64,000 nt of DNA. Origin: Alphaproteobacteria bacterium. GTDB lineage: Bacteria > Pseudomonadota > Alphaproteobacteria > UBA6615. Where the stretch lies: the NCBI GenBank assembly GCA_009691025.1, contig SHWB01000005.1:50407-114406 (forward strand). Reading direction: 5' to 3'. The translations under genes were made by a program, and so were the position numbers. Of this stretch, positions 8,856 through 17,932 are shown in pieces. The notes below the pieces were generated by a model that was given only the letters and a program-made list of their open reading frames with translations, ran no database searches and was not told the origin of the DNA. Every line of letters begins with the position of its first letter. The first letter of the stretch is position 1.

Positions 8856-9893
8856 TCAGCGGGCGGCGACAATCCGGTTCGTCGATAGGTAGTCGAACAA
8901 ACAGCGCGCCACCTCGCGGTGCGCCAGTGCGCTGAAATGGCTGTCGTCCGGCCGCACCCACAGGACCGACGTATCGTCGGCCTACCCGCGCAGGCAGTCG
9001 TCGAGCAGCAGCCGGTGACCGATACCGGCGACGCGTGCGCCGGCGGCGACCGCCTCGCTGATCTCCCGGTAAGGATCGTCGGCCGGGTTGCGGGTGATGC
9101 GCGTCGTGCAGTAATGGATGCCGAGCACAAGGGCAGACCCCTTCGCCAGGGTCAGTGTGGCGATGTCGCGGAAGGCGGCCGACGCCTCCCGCCATCCCGG
9201 CGCATCCGGCCGGTACACGGCACGGTGGCTGCGCAGGCCGGCCTCGAACTCGTCGAGCGCCGGCCCCTCGGCATTAGCGCTGTCGCGCCGCAGGATGAAA
9301 TAGTAGCGGTATGCCAGGTGGTAGAGATGAAAGCGGCGCAAGAAATCCTTCAGCGCCCGCAGCACCGGGCGCCGGTTCAGGGCCCCGGACAGTTCGTCCT
9401 GGTCCATGACGACGGGGTCGTTGGCAACCGTGTACTGCAGGATTACGACGTCGAGATTGTAGGTGTCGATGACGTCGCGCATCTGCAGGTACTCCATGCG
9501 CGTGTTGTAGCTGGGCACGCCGAAATTGAAGACTTGCGCCTCGATCCCGGCATAGCGCCGGAGTTGCTTCTCGAGCAACTGGGTGAAGGTTTCCTCCGGC
9601 GCGACGACGGGCCCTAAGGTCATGGAATCGCCGAAGACGCCGATGCGGACGCAGTTGGCGCGCAGGCAGACCTACCGCTCGGCGTCGCGCAGGCCCCGGC
9701 TGTCGATGCGCACCGGGGCGTCGTAGGAGCCGCTCTCGTGGCCAGGGCGCAGCTCGTAGCGGCGCTAGGGATGGATCCGCGCCAGGTCGGGGGCTAAGGC
9801 GGCCGGCAGCTGCGACAGGATCGCCTCGCAGGCCGCCAGAGCCACGACGAGGCTGACGTTCACCATGAGACCGTTGACGATCCATTTTCGCAT
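8856..9893 (-). pseudogene. Membrane-anchored SGNH/GDSL hydrolase, three in-frame TAG codons
   Basis: With the stops ignored, one continuous frame of 345 codons is seen. It has an N-terminal anchor (IVNGLMVNVSLVVALAA), a linker, and the nucleophile block V-F-G-D-S-M-T near 9610. The FNFGVPSYNTRMEY block follows, and the C-terminal D-x-x-H pair is in PDDSHFSALAH. TAG codons sit at 9765-9767, 9672-9674 and 8982-8984. The first falls in HP-x-RRY and the second in AER-x-VCL; Glu is a natural fit at both. The last stop would remove the catalytic Asp/His pair. The motif reads GDSMTLG, whereas the family normally has Phe before the Gly (TTC to TTA). Start is the ATG at 9893 with GGAG seven bases upstream. 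Such enzymes act on acylated or carbamoylated glycans. Confidence 0.75.
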
Positions 9894-10036
9894 CCGCCGC
9901 TCCATTCCGCAGCGGGCCATCCCGGCCCGGAGCCCGCCGCCGGCCCGATCACGGAGCGAGCACAGGTGCCGCGCCAGCCTGACAAGCAACACGGCACGGC
10001 CTAAAATTATTCCTTCACATTCATCGGGAGACCGTC

Positions 10037-11200
10037 ATGAGCGCCTGCATCGTCGGCTGGCACCACCTGAAATTCGGCAAGCACGAAGGCCGCGACATCG
10101 AGGATCTGATCGTAGAGTCCTCGGTCGGCGCCATGGCCGATGCCGGCATCGAGCCACGCGATGTCGACGCCATCTATCTCGGCACCTTCGGCGGCGCTCT
10201 GGTGCGCCAGGCCTTCCCGGCCTCGCTCGTGCTGCAGGCGCATCCCGATCTGCGCTTCAAGCCGGCGACCCATGTCGAGAATGCCTGCGCCACCGGCTCG
10301 GCGGCGGTCTACCAGGGCCTCGACCGCATCGCTGCGAAGAAGGCGCGTTTCGTGCTCTGCGTTGGCATGGAGAAGATGACCGAGGTCACCGGCGAGGTAC
10401 TCGGCGGCATCCTCGCCCAGGGCGCCTATCTGCGCGAGGAGCACGTCACCTCCTTCGCCGCCGTCTTCGGCCAGATCACCGAGCGCTATTTCCAGCGCTA
10501 CGGCGACCAGTCCGACGCGCTGGCGATGATCGCGGCCAAGAACCACAAGAACGGCTGCGACAACCCGTGGGCGCAGATGCAGAAGGATCTCGGCTACGAG
10601 TTCTGCCGCAACGTGTCGGAGAAGAACCCGATGGTCGCCGGCCCGCTCAAGCGCACCGACTGCTCGCTGGTGTCGGACGGCGCCGCCGCCCTCGTGCTCG
10701 CCGACCTCGACACGGCATTGTCGATGAAGAAGGCGGTCTATTTCCGCGCCGCCCAGCATGTGCAGGACTTCCTGCCGATGTCGAAGAAGGACATGGTCGA
10801 TTTCGAGGCGCCAACGGAAGCGTTCCGGCGGGCCTATGCGCAGGCCCGCGTGTCGGTCGACGATATCTCCTTCGCCGAGGTGCATGACTGCTTCACCACG
10901 GCCGAGCTGCTGTCCTACGAGGCGCTGGGCCTGACGCCGAAGGGCGAGGGCGCGCGAGCCATCACCGAGGGCTGGACGCAGAAGGACGGCAAGCTGCCGG
11001 TCAACCGCTCGGGCGGCCTCAAATCTAAGGGCCACCCGCTCGGCGCCACCGGCGTGTCGATGCACATCCTGTCCTCCATGCAGCTCACCGGCACCGCCGG
11101 CAAGATGCAGCTGCCCAACCCGAAGCTGGGCGCCATCTTCAACATGGGCGGCACCGCGGCGGCCAACTACGTCTCGATCCTCGAGCCGCTGCGCGGGTAG
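10037..11200 (+). CDS. Acetyl-CoA acetyltransferase family thiolase (copy 1)
   Basis: This 387-residue thiolase-fold enzyme has its nucleophile Cys84 in ENACATGSAA. The second catalytic region is VHDCFTTAE, and the GHPLGATG loop lies in SGGLKSKGHPLGATGVS. It belongs to the SCP-x/FadA-like acetyltransferase group that condenses or cleaves acyl-CoAs; the precise chain length is not readable. The start codon is the ATG at 10037 and the stop is TAG. A near-copy follows at 11437, so this is a tandem duplication. The AcuI-like reductase at 12611 completes what looks like a small acyl-CoA gene group. Confidence 0.88.
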   Translation: MSACIVGWHHLKFGKHEGRDIEDLIVESSVGAMADAGIEPRDVDAIYLGTFGGALVRQAFPASLVLQAHPDLRFKPATHVENACATGSAAVYQGLDRIAAKKARFVLCVGMEKMTEVTGEVLGGILAQGAYLREEHVTSFAAVFGQITERYFQRYGDQSDALAMIAAKNHKNGCDNPWAQMQKDLGYEFCRNVSEKNPMVAGPLKRTDCSLVSDGAAALVLADLDTALSMKKAVYFRAAQHVQDFLPMSKKDMVDFEAPTEAFRRAYAQARVSVDDISFAEVHDCFTTAELLSYEALGLTPKGEGARAITEGWTQKDGKLPVNRSGGLKSKGHPLGATGVSMHILSSMQLTGTAGKMQLPNPKLGAIFNMGGTAAANYVSILEPLRG

Positions 11201-11250
11201 GGGCCCGCGACGGCCTCGTCCTTCGTCCCTCGACAGGCTCTGGATAAGGA

Positions 11251-11297
11251 GGCTCAGGATGAGGGCATGATCGTTACAAGCCGCCTCACCCTGAGCC
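11251..11297. repeat. Palindromic repeat between the tandem thiolases
   Basis: GGCTCAGGATGAGG (11251-11264) faces CCTCACCCTGAGCC (11284-11297) with one mismatch. It is embedded in CTCGACAGGCTC-like sequence. The related word CCTTCGACAGGCTCAGGATGAGG occurs again near 49304, so this is a dispersed element of the genome and not thiolase-specific. Confidence 0.65.
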
Positions 11298-11436
11298 CGT
11301 CGAAAGCCGAGGCGGCCAGGCGCGGAGAGGGCGGCTTTGGCCGGCTGACAGCGCCGTCTGGACGACCTATATTGCGCTGCACACCAATCGCAGAGGGGGC
11401 GCCGGCATTGCCGCGCCGCCGGACAAGGAGATCGTC

Positions 11437-12600
11437 ATGAGCGCCTGCATCGTCGGCTGGCACCATCTGAAATTCGGCAAGCACGAAGGCCGCGACATTG
11501 AGGACATGATCGTCGAGGCTGCCGCCGGCGCCATGGCCGATGCCGGCATCGAGCCGCGCGAGGTCGATGCGATCTACCTCGGTACCTTCAACGGCGGCTT
11601 CGTGAAGCAGGAATTCCCCGCCTCCCTCGTGCTGCAGGCCCATCCCGACCTGCGCTTCAAGCCGGCGACCCATGTCGAGAACGCCTGCGCCACCGGCTCG
11701 GCCGCGCTCTACCAGGGGCTCGACCGCATCGCCGCAGGGCGCGCCCGCTTCGCTCTCATCGTCGGCGTCGAGAAGATGACCGAGGTGTCGGGCGAGGTGC
11801 TCGGCGGCATCCTGTCGAAAGCCTCCTACCTGCGCGAGGAATCGGCCTCGTCCTTCGCCGAGATATTCGGCCACATCACCGAGCGATATTTCCAGGTCTA
11901 TGGCGACAAGTCCGACGCGCTGGCGATGATCTCGGCCAAGAACCACAAGAACGGCGTCACCAACGAATGGGCGCAGATCCGCAAGGATCTCGGCTACGAT
12001 TTCTGCCGCAACGTGTCGGAGAAGAACCCGGTCGTCGCCGGCCCGCTGAAGCGCACCGACTGTTCGCTGGTCTCGGACGGCGCCGCGGCCCTCGTGCTCG
12101 CCGACCTCGACACGGCGCTGGGCATGAAGAAGGCGGTGTATTTCCGCGCCGCCCAGCATGTGCAGGATTTCCTGCCGACCTCGCGCCGCACCGTCATCGA
12201 TTTCGAGGGGCCGGCCGAGGCCTTCAAGCGCGCCTACGCGCAGGCCGGCGTCGACCTCGCCGATCTGTCCTTCGCCGAGGTGCATGACTGCTTTACGACG
12301 GCCGAACTGCTGTCCTACGAGGCCATGGGCCTGACGCCGCGTGGCGAGGGCGAGCGGGCCATCAAGGAGGGCTGGACCCAGCCCGACGGCAAGCTGCCGG
12401 TCAACCGTTCCGGCGGCCTTAAGGCCAAGGGCCATCCGCTGGGCGCTACAGGCGTGTCGATGCACATCCTCGCCTCCATGCAGGTCACCGGCACGGCCGG
12501 CCCGCTGCAACTGCCGGGCGCGAAGCTGGGCATGACCTTCAACATGGGCGGCTCGGCGGTATCGAACTACGTGTCGATCCTCGAACCGCTGCGCGCCTGA
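11437..12600 (+). CDS. Acetyl-CoA acetyltransferase family thiolase (copy 2)
   Basis: Also 387 residues, co-linear with copy 1 without gaps and identical at well over three quarters of positions by eye. The identity includes the first 23 residues, the nucleophile block ENACATGSAA (Cys84), VHDCFTTAE and GHPLGATG. Differences cluster in a mid-region loop (residues 50-60, around 130-160) and near residues 250-275, which could tune acyl specificity. It is preceded by GACAAGGAGATCGTC, giving a good ribosome site. The 236-base spacer from copy 1 carries a dispersed palindrome, suggesting separate or attenuated expression. The stop is 10 bases before the AcuI-like gene, so those two are likely co-transcribed. 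Confidence 0.88.
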   Translation: MSACIVGWHHLKFGKHEGRDIEDMIVEAAAGAMADAGIEPREVDAIYLGTFNGGFVKQEFPASLVLQAHPDLRFKPATHVENACATGSAALYQGLDRIAAGRARFALIVGVEKMTEVSGEVLGGILSKASYLREESASSFAEIFGHITERYFQVYGDKSDALAMISAKNHKNGVTNEWAQIRKDLGYDFCRNVSEKNPVVAGPLKRTDCSLVSDGAAALVLADLDTALGMKKAVYFRAAQHVQDFLPTSRRTVIDFEGPAEAFKRAYAQAGVDLADLSFAEVHDCFTTAELLSYEAMGLTPRGEGERAIKEGWTQPDGKLPVNRSGGLKAKGHPLGATGVSMHILASMQVTGTAGPLQLPGAKLGMTFNMGGSAVSNYVSILEPLRA

Positions 12601-12610
12601 GGCAGACATC

Positions 12611-13609
12611 ATGGCCGACACGTTCAGGGCCCTCGTCCTCGACGAGGCCGAGGGGAAAGTCACGGCAGTGATCCGCCAGCTGAAGACGGACGATCTGCCC
12701 GCCGGCGACGTCACCGTCGCGGTCGAGTATTCCGACCTCAATTTCAAGGACGGGCTGGTCGTCAACGGCAATATTGGCCGGCTGGTGAGGAAATTCCCGC
12801 ATGTGCCGGGCATCGACTTCGCCGGCACGGTCGAGGCCTCCTCGGATGCACGCTACAAGTCCGGCGACAAGGTGGTGCTGACCGGCTGGCGCGTCGGCGA
12901 GGTGCATTGGGGCGGCTTCGCCGGAAAGGCGCGGGTCAAGGCCGACTGGCTGGTGAAGCTGCCTGCAGGCCTGACGACGCAGCAGGCGATGGCCGTCGGC
13001 ACCGCCGGATTCGCCTCCATGCTGGCGGTCGACGCGCTGGAGGCCCATGGCCTGACGCCTGCCAGGGGAGAGGTGCTGGTGACGGGTGCGGCCGGCGGCG
13101 TCGGCTCGGTCGCCATCGCCATCCTCGGCAAGCGCGGCTACACGGTGGCGGCCTCGACCGGGCGGCTGGCCGAGGCCGATTATCTGAAGGGCCTCGGTGC
13201 CGCGACCATCGTCGACCGCAAGGAATTGTCGGAGCACGAGCCGAAGCCGCTCGAAGCCGAGCGCTGGGCCGGCTGCGTCGACAGCGTCGGCGCCACGACC
13301 CTGGCGACGGTGCTGGCGCAGATGAAGTATGGCGGCTCGGTGGCCGCCTGTGGCCTCGCCGGCGGCAACAAGCTGGGCACCACGGTTATCCCCTTCCTGC
13401 TGCGCGGGATCAACCTGCTGGGCATCGACTCGGTGATGCAGCCGCACGCCGCGCGCGAACGCATCTGGGCGCGCATCGCGGCCGAAGTGCCGGGCGAGAC
13501 CCTCGACCGGCTGACGACCATCCACCGGCTGGAAGAGGTGCCGGAGCTTGCCCGCACCATCCTCGCGGGCGGGGTGCGCGGCCGCACTGTGATCGCGCTG
13601 TCCGACTGA
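12611..13609 (+). CDS. acuI: Acrylyl-CoA reductase AcuI-like, zinc-free MDR oxidoreductase
   Basis: The 332-residue medium-chain dehydrogenase/reductase of the YhdH/AcuI group reduces acrylyl-CoA-like enoyl thioesters with NADPH. Features seen are VEYSDLNFKDGLVVNG near the N-terminus, VPGIDFAGTVE, and the Rossmann motif VTGAAGGVGSVA at about residue 157. The AACGLAGG segment follows, and then FLLRGINLLGIDSV, which is characteristic of YhdH/AcuI proteins. No zinc-binding Cys/His set is present, as expected. It directly follows thiolase copy 2 and may help remove toxic acrylyl-CoA from propionate or beta-alanine type catabolism. The assignment to the AcuI group is good; the physiological substrate is inferred. 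Confidence 0.85.
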   Translation: MADTFRALVLDEAEGKVTAVIRQLKTDDLPAGDVTVAVEYSDLNFKDGLVVNGNIGRLVRKFPHVPGIDFAGTVEASSDARYKSGDKVVLTGWRVGEVHWGGFAGKARVKADWLVKLPAGLTTQQAMAVGTAGFASMLAVDALEAHGLTPARGEVLVTGAAGGVGSVAIAILGKRGYTVAASTGRLAEADYLKGLGAATIVDRKELSEHEPKPLEAERWAGCVDSVGATTLATVLAQMKYGGSVAACGLAGGNKLGTTVIPFLLRGINLLGIDSVMQPHAARERIWARIAAEVPGETLDRLTTIHRLEEVPELARTILAGGVRGRTVIALSD

Positions 13610-13677
13610 GCCCTTGGCCGGTCGGGCCGGCCGGGCGATAATCGGCCGCCGGCAGCGAGGCCGGCGGGACGGTGCCG

Positions 13678-13904
13678 ATGCGACATACGCATGGCATGGC
13701 CCTGCTCGGGCTGGCAATCGTCCTGGCGGGGTGCGTCGGGGACCGTCTGACCCATGCCGAGATGTTGCGCGACGGCTGGCTGTTCGCCGCGACCGCCGGA
13801 ACGCCCTCGCCGCTCTGGAACTACCGGACGCCGATTGCCATGCCACCGCGCTGGACGATGGCGCCGGCCGCCTGCTCGCCGCCCAGGGGCTGGCCGCACG
13901 GTAA
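13678..13904 (+). pseudogene. Short lipoprotein with a single-base frameshift
   Basis: The N-terminus MRHTHGMALLGLAIVLAGCV is a textbook lipoprotein signal with the lipobox L-A-G-C. The frame then reads to WNYRT. A one-base shift at about 13830 restores an Ala-Asp-Cys-His segment and LLAAQGLAAR followed by TAA at 13902-13904. Alphaproteobacterial small lipoproteins commonly end with a Y-R-T-L-A-x-x-D-C-Y module, which this repaired reading matches. Without the shift the frame would run on through the downstream hairpin, which is implausible. No function can be assigned. Confidence 0.55.
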
Positions 13905-13911
13905 GGGAGCA

Positions 13912-13941
13912 AATCCCTCCCCCGTTTCACGGGGAGGGATT
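13912..13941. terminator. 11-bp hairpin after the lipoprotein gene
   Basis: AATCCCTCCCC and its exact complement surround an 8-base loop (CGTTTCAC), eight bases after the lipoprotein stop. It shares the CCCCGT-TTCAC-GGGG core with the repeat at 8724, so it may be both a dispersed repeat and a functional terminator. Confidence 0.5.
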
Positions 13942-14690
13942 CTGCCGTGAGGTGCGATAATCACACCAAGTTCGGGGAGGCAGCACCGTGGGTAGAGGCG
14001 GGCCCGCGTTCGGGCGCAGGGACTTGGTACACTTCAACTTTAGGTGAGCGGAACGCGCCGCGGGAGCAAGGCCATCGATCGGACAGTCCGGTGCCCGGGT
14101 GCGGGCGGCAAGTGGTTGCTTCGGGCCGGTTTTGGCCGCCGTGTCCGCCGGGCAACACTCCCCCATCCTGCGACCGCAAGTGGCGGTCCCAGCTTGCATT
14201 CAGCACATCGATTTTGCGTAGATGGCGGCCGTAACTGCGGCTCGTCGCGAGTCCCGCGATGCCCATAGGGGGGTGTCGGGTGATCAGGAGGGGACCGATG
14301 CGACAAGCAGGGTCGCGACGGCGAAGTAGACACCGAGCATGTTGCCCGTTGGCTGGAGGAACGACCCGATGCGCGGGACGACCGGCACGGCGTGGCTTAT
14401 TCCCAGCGCTATGCCGATGATCCGGCTCGGAATGGCGAGGAAGGTTTCCCATCCCGCGACCAGCAGTATGCCGCCGACCACCGCGCCAGCGGGGATGGTT
14501 GCGAATGCGGCTCCGAACCAGCGAGCCAGATCGGCTCCGAGCCCGTAACGCGTTCCGTTATGCCAGATGGCTCAGGCGATGAGTGCCAGGTAGAGCTGCT
14601 TGGTCGCCTCTACAATGTTACCGGCAGTCTGCCCGAGCGCTGCGACGAAGAGCACAAGAATGAATGCGATCAGTGCCAGCGCGGAAGGCG
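13942..14690. other. Gene-poor stretch with a possible broken membrane-protein remnant on the minus strand
   Basis: No convincing complete gene is seen in these roughly 750 bases. On the minus strand a hydrophobic frame runs from about 14676 down to 14284. It has LALIAFILVLFVAAL, then KQLYLALIA, a TGA near 14570, AIWHNGTRYGLG and VVGGILLVAGWETFLAIP. It ends in TAG at 14284-14286. At least three segments could span a membrane. No start codon or ribosome site is evident, and its upstream edge abuts the divergent TPR gene. It could be a decayed small membrane protein. The remainder of the stretch shows nothing recognisable. Confidence 0.3.
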
Positions 14691-15542
14691 ATGAGAGTAG
14701 GGCGGTCGACTGCGACGGCGCTGCTCTGTCTCGCCGTGGCGGCGGCATGTCCGGGCCTCAGTGCCCAGGGGCAGACCGCGTGGCCGGAAGACGCGACGCA
14801 ATGCGCGCGCGACCTGCGCAATCCCGACGTCGAGATCCACCACTGCACGGCGGCCACAAGGGCGGGCATGCTGGCCGACGACAATCTCGCCGTCACGCTC
14901 AACAATCGCGGCGGCGCCTATGGTGCTGCCGGCGAGCCGGGCAAGGCGATCGAGGATTTCGACGCGGCGCTCCAGATTCGCCCTGGCGATACCGGCATTC
15001 TCGCCAACCGGGAGACGGCGCAACTGGCCGCCGGCCGGGCCGATGCCGCGCTTGACGATTACGACCGGATCATCGCCGCCGGCAAGGAGCCGGACCCGGC
15101 CTGGCTGGTCGGCCGCGGCAATGCGCGCGGCCTCAAGGGCGATATCCGGGGAGCCGTCGCCGACTACGATGCCGCCATTGCGCGCCGCGCCGACTGGTGG
15201 CTGCCATGGTTCAATCGCGGCGCCGCGAAAAGCCGGGCCGGGCGCGATGTCGACGCGCTCTCCGATTATACGCAGGCGATCGGCCTCGCGCCGGGCGAAC
15301 TGCCGGTGCGCTACAATCGCGGCACGACCCTGCTGCGTCTCGACAGGCCGGCTGAGGCCATCGCCGATTTAGATGCCGTCCTCGCCGCCGATCCGAAGAA
15401 TGCGGACGCTTTGGGCAACCGGGCGATCGCGCATGAGAGGCTGGGCCACAGCAGCGAGGCGATCGCCGATTTCCGCCGACTGTGGGAACTGGGCCGCCGG
15501 CCCGAATGGCTGGCCGCCAAGCTGCGCGGACCGGGCGGTTAG
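14691..15542 (+). CDS. Exported tetratricopeptide-repeat protein
   Basis: The 283-residue product has a signal peptide (MRVGRSTATALLCLAVAAAC with cleavage near AQG). It is followed by at least five TPR-like 34-residue units, recognisable by repeats of N-R-G-x-A/A-x-A-I-x-D-(F/Y)-D-x-A-(L/I). Two conserved Cys in the first 60 mature residues (ARDL context and HHC) suggest a small N-terminal cap. The ATG at 14691 is preferred because upstream in-frame codons lack signal-peptide character. It probably acts as a periplasmic protein-interaction scaffold; the partner is unknown. The TAG stop overlaps the convergent oxidoreductase stop by three bases. Confidence 0.75.
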   Translation: MRVGRSTATALLCLAVAAACPGLSAQGQTAWPEDATQCARDLRNPDVEIHHCTAATRAGMLADDNLAVTLNNRGGAYGAAGEPGKAIEDFDAALQIRPGDTGILANRETAQLAAGRADAALDDYDRIIAAGKEPDPAWLVGRGNARGLKGDIRGAVADYDAAIARRADWWLPWFNRGAAKSRAGRDVDALSDYTQAIGLAPGELPVRYNRGTTLLRLDRPAEAIADLDAVLAADPKNADALGNRAIAHERLGHSSEAIADFRRLWELGRRPEWLAAKLRGPGG

Positions 15543-16534
15543 GGAACCTGCACCGGTTTGCCGCTGGCCGCCGAGGCGATCACCGCCTCGACGATGGCCG
15601 AGCAATGCACCATCTGCTCGGGCGTCACGGGATAGGCCGGGCCGCCGGCGATCATGCCGGCGAAGGCCTCCAGCTCGGCCCGGCAGGTGGTAGCCGTGAA
15701 CTCGGCATTGCTGAAATCGTGGGTCTCCATCGGCCCCGACAGCGGCACGAAGTCGAGACGCGCGAAGTTGGGCGTGCTGATCGTCGCATGGCCGGCCGAG
15801 CCATAGACCTGGAAACGGAAGTTAGGCGCCGTCGCCACCATCGTGCCGAGATAGCCGGTGGCGCCGCTCTTCATGGCGAACAGCACTGATGTCGTGTCGT
15901 CGATGTCGGCGCTGGCGGCGCGATGCACGGCCTGCGCGAACACGCGGTCGGCCGGTCCGAACAGCTCGACGATCATGTCGATGGCGTGGATGCCCATCGG
16001 CGTCAGCCCGCCACAGGGCCATTCCCGGCGGTCGGCGCGCCAGGCCGAAGCGGCGATCACCGGCGCGGCATTGAGCGACAGGTTGGTTTCGATATGCTCC
16101 AGCGTGCCCAGGCGGCCGTCGCGAATCCACTGACTCAGCAATTCCATCGCCGGATGGAAGCGACGGTTATGGCCGATCGCGACCTTGACGCCGGCCTTGC
16201 GGATCGCCGCCATCGCGCGCTCGGCGCTGGCCTTGTCCAGGGTGAACGGCTTCTCGACGAAGATGTGCTTGCCCGCCGTGGCGGCGGCGACCATCTGGTC
16301 GGCGTGCCGGCCGTGCGGCGTGGCCAGCACGACGGCCTGCACCGACGCATCGGCGAGGATTTCGTCGAGCGAGGGCTTCACGGCGATGCCCTTGGCCTCG
16401 GCATATTTGCGCGCATCGTCGGACAGGGTGCGCGTCGTGCCGGCGACGAAGCGGATGGCGCTGCTCCTGCCCTGCACGGAATCGACCAGCGTGCGTCCCC
16501 ACCAGCCCATACCGGCAATCCCTGCATTCAGCAT
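15539..16534 (-). CDS. Gfo/Idh/MocA family NAD(P)-dependent oxidoreductase
   Basis: The 331-residue protein has an N-terminal Rossmann start (GIAGMGWWGRTLVD), the VLATPHGRHADQ stretch and the family signature E-K-P-F at about residue 93. The AIGHNRRFHPAM block follows, and then the C-terminal alpha/beta substrate domain with GIHAIDMIVELFG supplying the H-x-x-D catalytic region. Its nearest relative in the window is the gene at 59481, which shares the GWWG start and the C-terminal E-A-x-x-x-S-A-A-S-G-x-P-V ending. The start codon lies inside the tail of the broken MetE-like gene, so the two were probably one operon. Substrate unknown; the family acts on sugars, inositols and related polyols. 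Confidence 0.85.
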   Translation of the reverse strand: MLNAGIAGMGWWGRTLVDSVQGRSSAIRFVAGTTRTLSDDARKYAEAKGIAVKPSLDEILADASVQAVVLATPHGRHADQMVAAATAGKHIFVEKPFTLDKASAERAMAAIRKAGVKVAIGHNRRFHPAMELLSQWIRDGRLGTLEHIETNLSLNAAPVIAASAWRADRREWPCGGLTPMGIHAIDMIVELFGPADRVFAQAVHRAASADIDDTTSVLFAMKSGATGYLGTMVATAPNFRFQVYGSAGHATISTPNFARLDFVPLSGPMETHDFSNAEFTATTCRAELEAFAGMIAGGPAYPVTPEQMVHCSAIVEAVIASAASGKPVQVP

Positions 16535-16586
16535 CGGTGCGTGTCCCTTCGCGATCGGAAAACCATGAATTGGCGTATCGGACCTG

Positions 16587-17687
16587 GCCCCAGACCTCGC
16601 GGGCGAGGTCGACGACAAATTCCAACTCGCGCCACTGCTCGCTCTCGTTGAGCATATTGCCTTCCTCGGTCGAGGCGAAGCCGCATTGCGGCGAGAGAGC
16701 GAGCTGTTCGAGCAGCACGATGCGCGCGGCCTAGGCGATGCGCCGGCGAACCTCGTTGTGGCTTTCGAGCCGGCCGGTCGCGCTGGTAACGAGGCCGAGA
16801 ATCACCGTCTTGCCTTTCGGCACATGGCGCAGCGGCGCGAAGGTGACGGCGCGCGCGCTATCGTACTCCATGAAGTAGGCGTCAACGTCGATGGAGTTGA
16901 ACAGCACCTCGGCGACGGGGTCGTAGCCGCCCGAGGTGAGCCAGCCGGAGCGAAAATTACCGCGTAACAGATGCATGGCGACTGTCATGTCGGCCGGCCG
17001 GCCGACGATCGCGCGGTTAATCAGCCCGGCATAGAGCTCCAGCAGCCCGTCGGTGGAATCGCCGCGCCGCCGCAGGGTGGCGAGCTGCTCGGGGTCGCAC
17101 AGATAGGCGATGTTGACCTCGTCGAGCTGCAGGTAGCGGCAGCCGGCTTCGGCGAAGGCCCGCACCGTCCCGGCGCAGGCGTCGCCGAGATCGGCGAAGA
17201 ACGGGGCCAGTTCCTGGTAGGCGCGGGCGTCGATCGCCGCGCGCCCGCCGCGGAAATGTGGCACGCTTGGCGACGGAATGGGCTGCTTGGCCAATCCCCT
17301 TGCATTCGCCTGCACGAAGGCGAAATCGGCGAGGAAGGGGCGCTGCCGCCAGCCGACCTTGCCGGAGACGACGAGGTTGACTGGCTTCAGTTGTGCCCCG
17401 GTATTGAAGGTCACCGGCGCGGCGGTCTAGACGAGGTCGGTGCCGTCTAGGCCGGCGAGGAAATCGAAATGCCAGAAGGCGCGGCGGTACTCGCCATCGG
17501 TGACGGCGCGCAGGCCGATTGCCTACTGCCGCGCGATGGCTTCGCGGATGCAGCGGTCCTCCACCGCGCGCAGGGCGCCGGCATCGAGCCGGCCCGCGGC
17601 GTGCTCGGCCCGCGCGTCCTTCAGCGCGGCCGGCCGCAGCAGGCTGCCGACATGGTCGGCGCGGAACGGAGGGCCGCCTTGCGCCAT
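16587..17687 (-). pseudogene. Cobalamin-independent methionine-synthase-like (MetE C-terminal type) protein, three in-frame TAG codons
   Basis: One frame of about 367 codons shows the fold of short MetE-related methyltransferases: FRADHVGSLLRP at the N-terminus, VTDGEYRRAFWHFDFLAGL, LQLDEVNIAYL, PKGKTVILGLV and LALSPQCGFAST, with the zinc-ligand Cys near the end. TAG codons lie at 17523-17525 (ARQ-x-AIGL), 17427-17429 (TDLV-x-TAAP) and 16731-16733 (RRRIA-x-AAR). Relatives have Glu at each place. The other expected zinc-ligand Cys (H-x-C-R-G-N in relatives) is Leu here, encoded by TTA. The start ATG at 17687 has AGGGAG ahead of it. The normal stop after REVWG is missing, and the frame runs on into the next gene. 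Confidence 0.75.
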
Positions 17688-17863
17688 CGAGCACTCCCTG
17701 CATGGGCAGGGTTCGTCCCTGCCGTTTTGTCTTCCGGCAGCATAGGGTTGCCCCGACGCAGGTCACAAGCCGCCCGCGTTGCCGGCGCCGCGTCTCACTA
17801 ATGTATAAACTACAGGCAAATTATAGATAGATGCGTATTAATTGAGCGGTTTTTGGGCAATTG

Positions 17864-17878
17864 TGCATTAATTTTGCA
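17864..17878 (+). promoter_or_regulatory. Possible NtrC-type enhancer dyad upstream of urtA
   Basis: TGCATTAATTTTGCA, with TGC and GCA ends and an AT-rich centre, lies about 55-70 bases upstream of the sigma-54 box in an AT-rich region. It is shorter than the 17-bp NtrC consensus and imperfect, so this is suggestive only. Confidence 0.3.
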
Positions 17879-17932
17879 TTGCCAGCGATAGACGGCGGTC
17901 AAAGGCGCCTGCTGGCGGCTCCGAGTCCGCGC

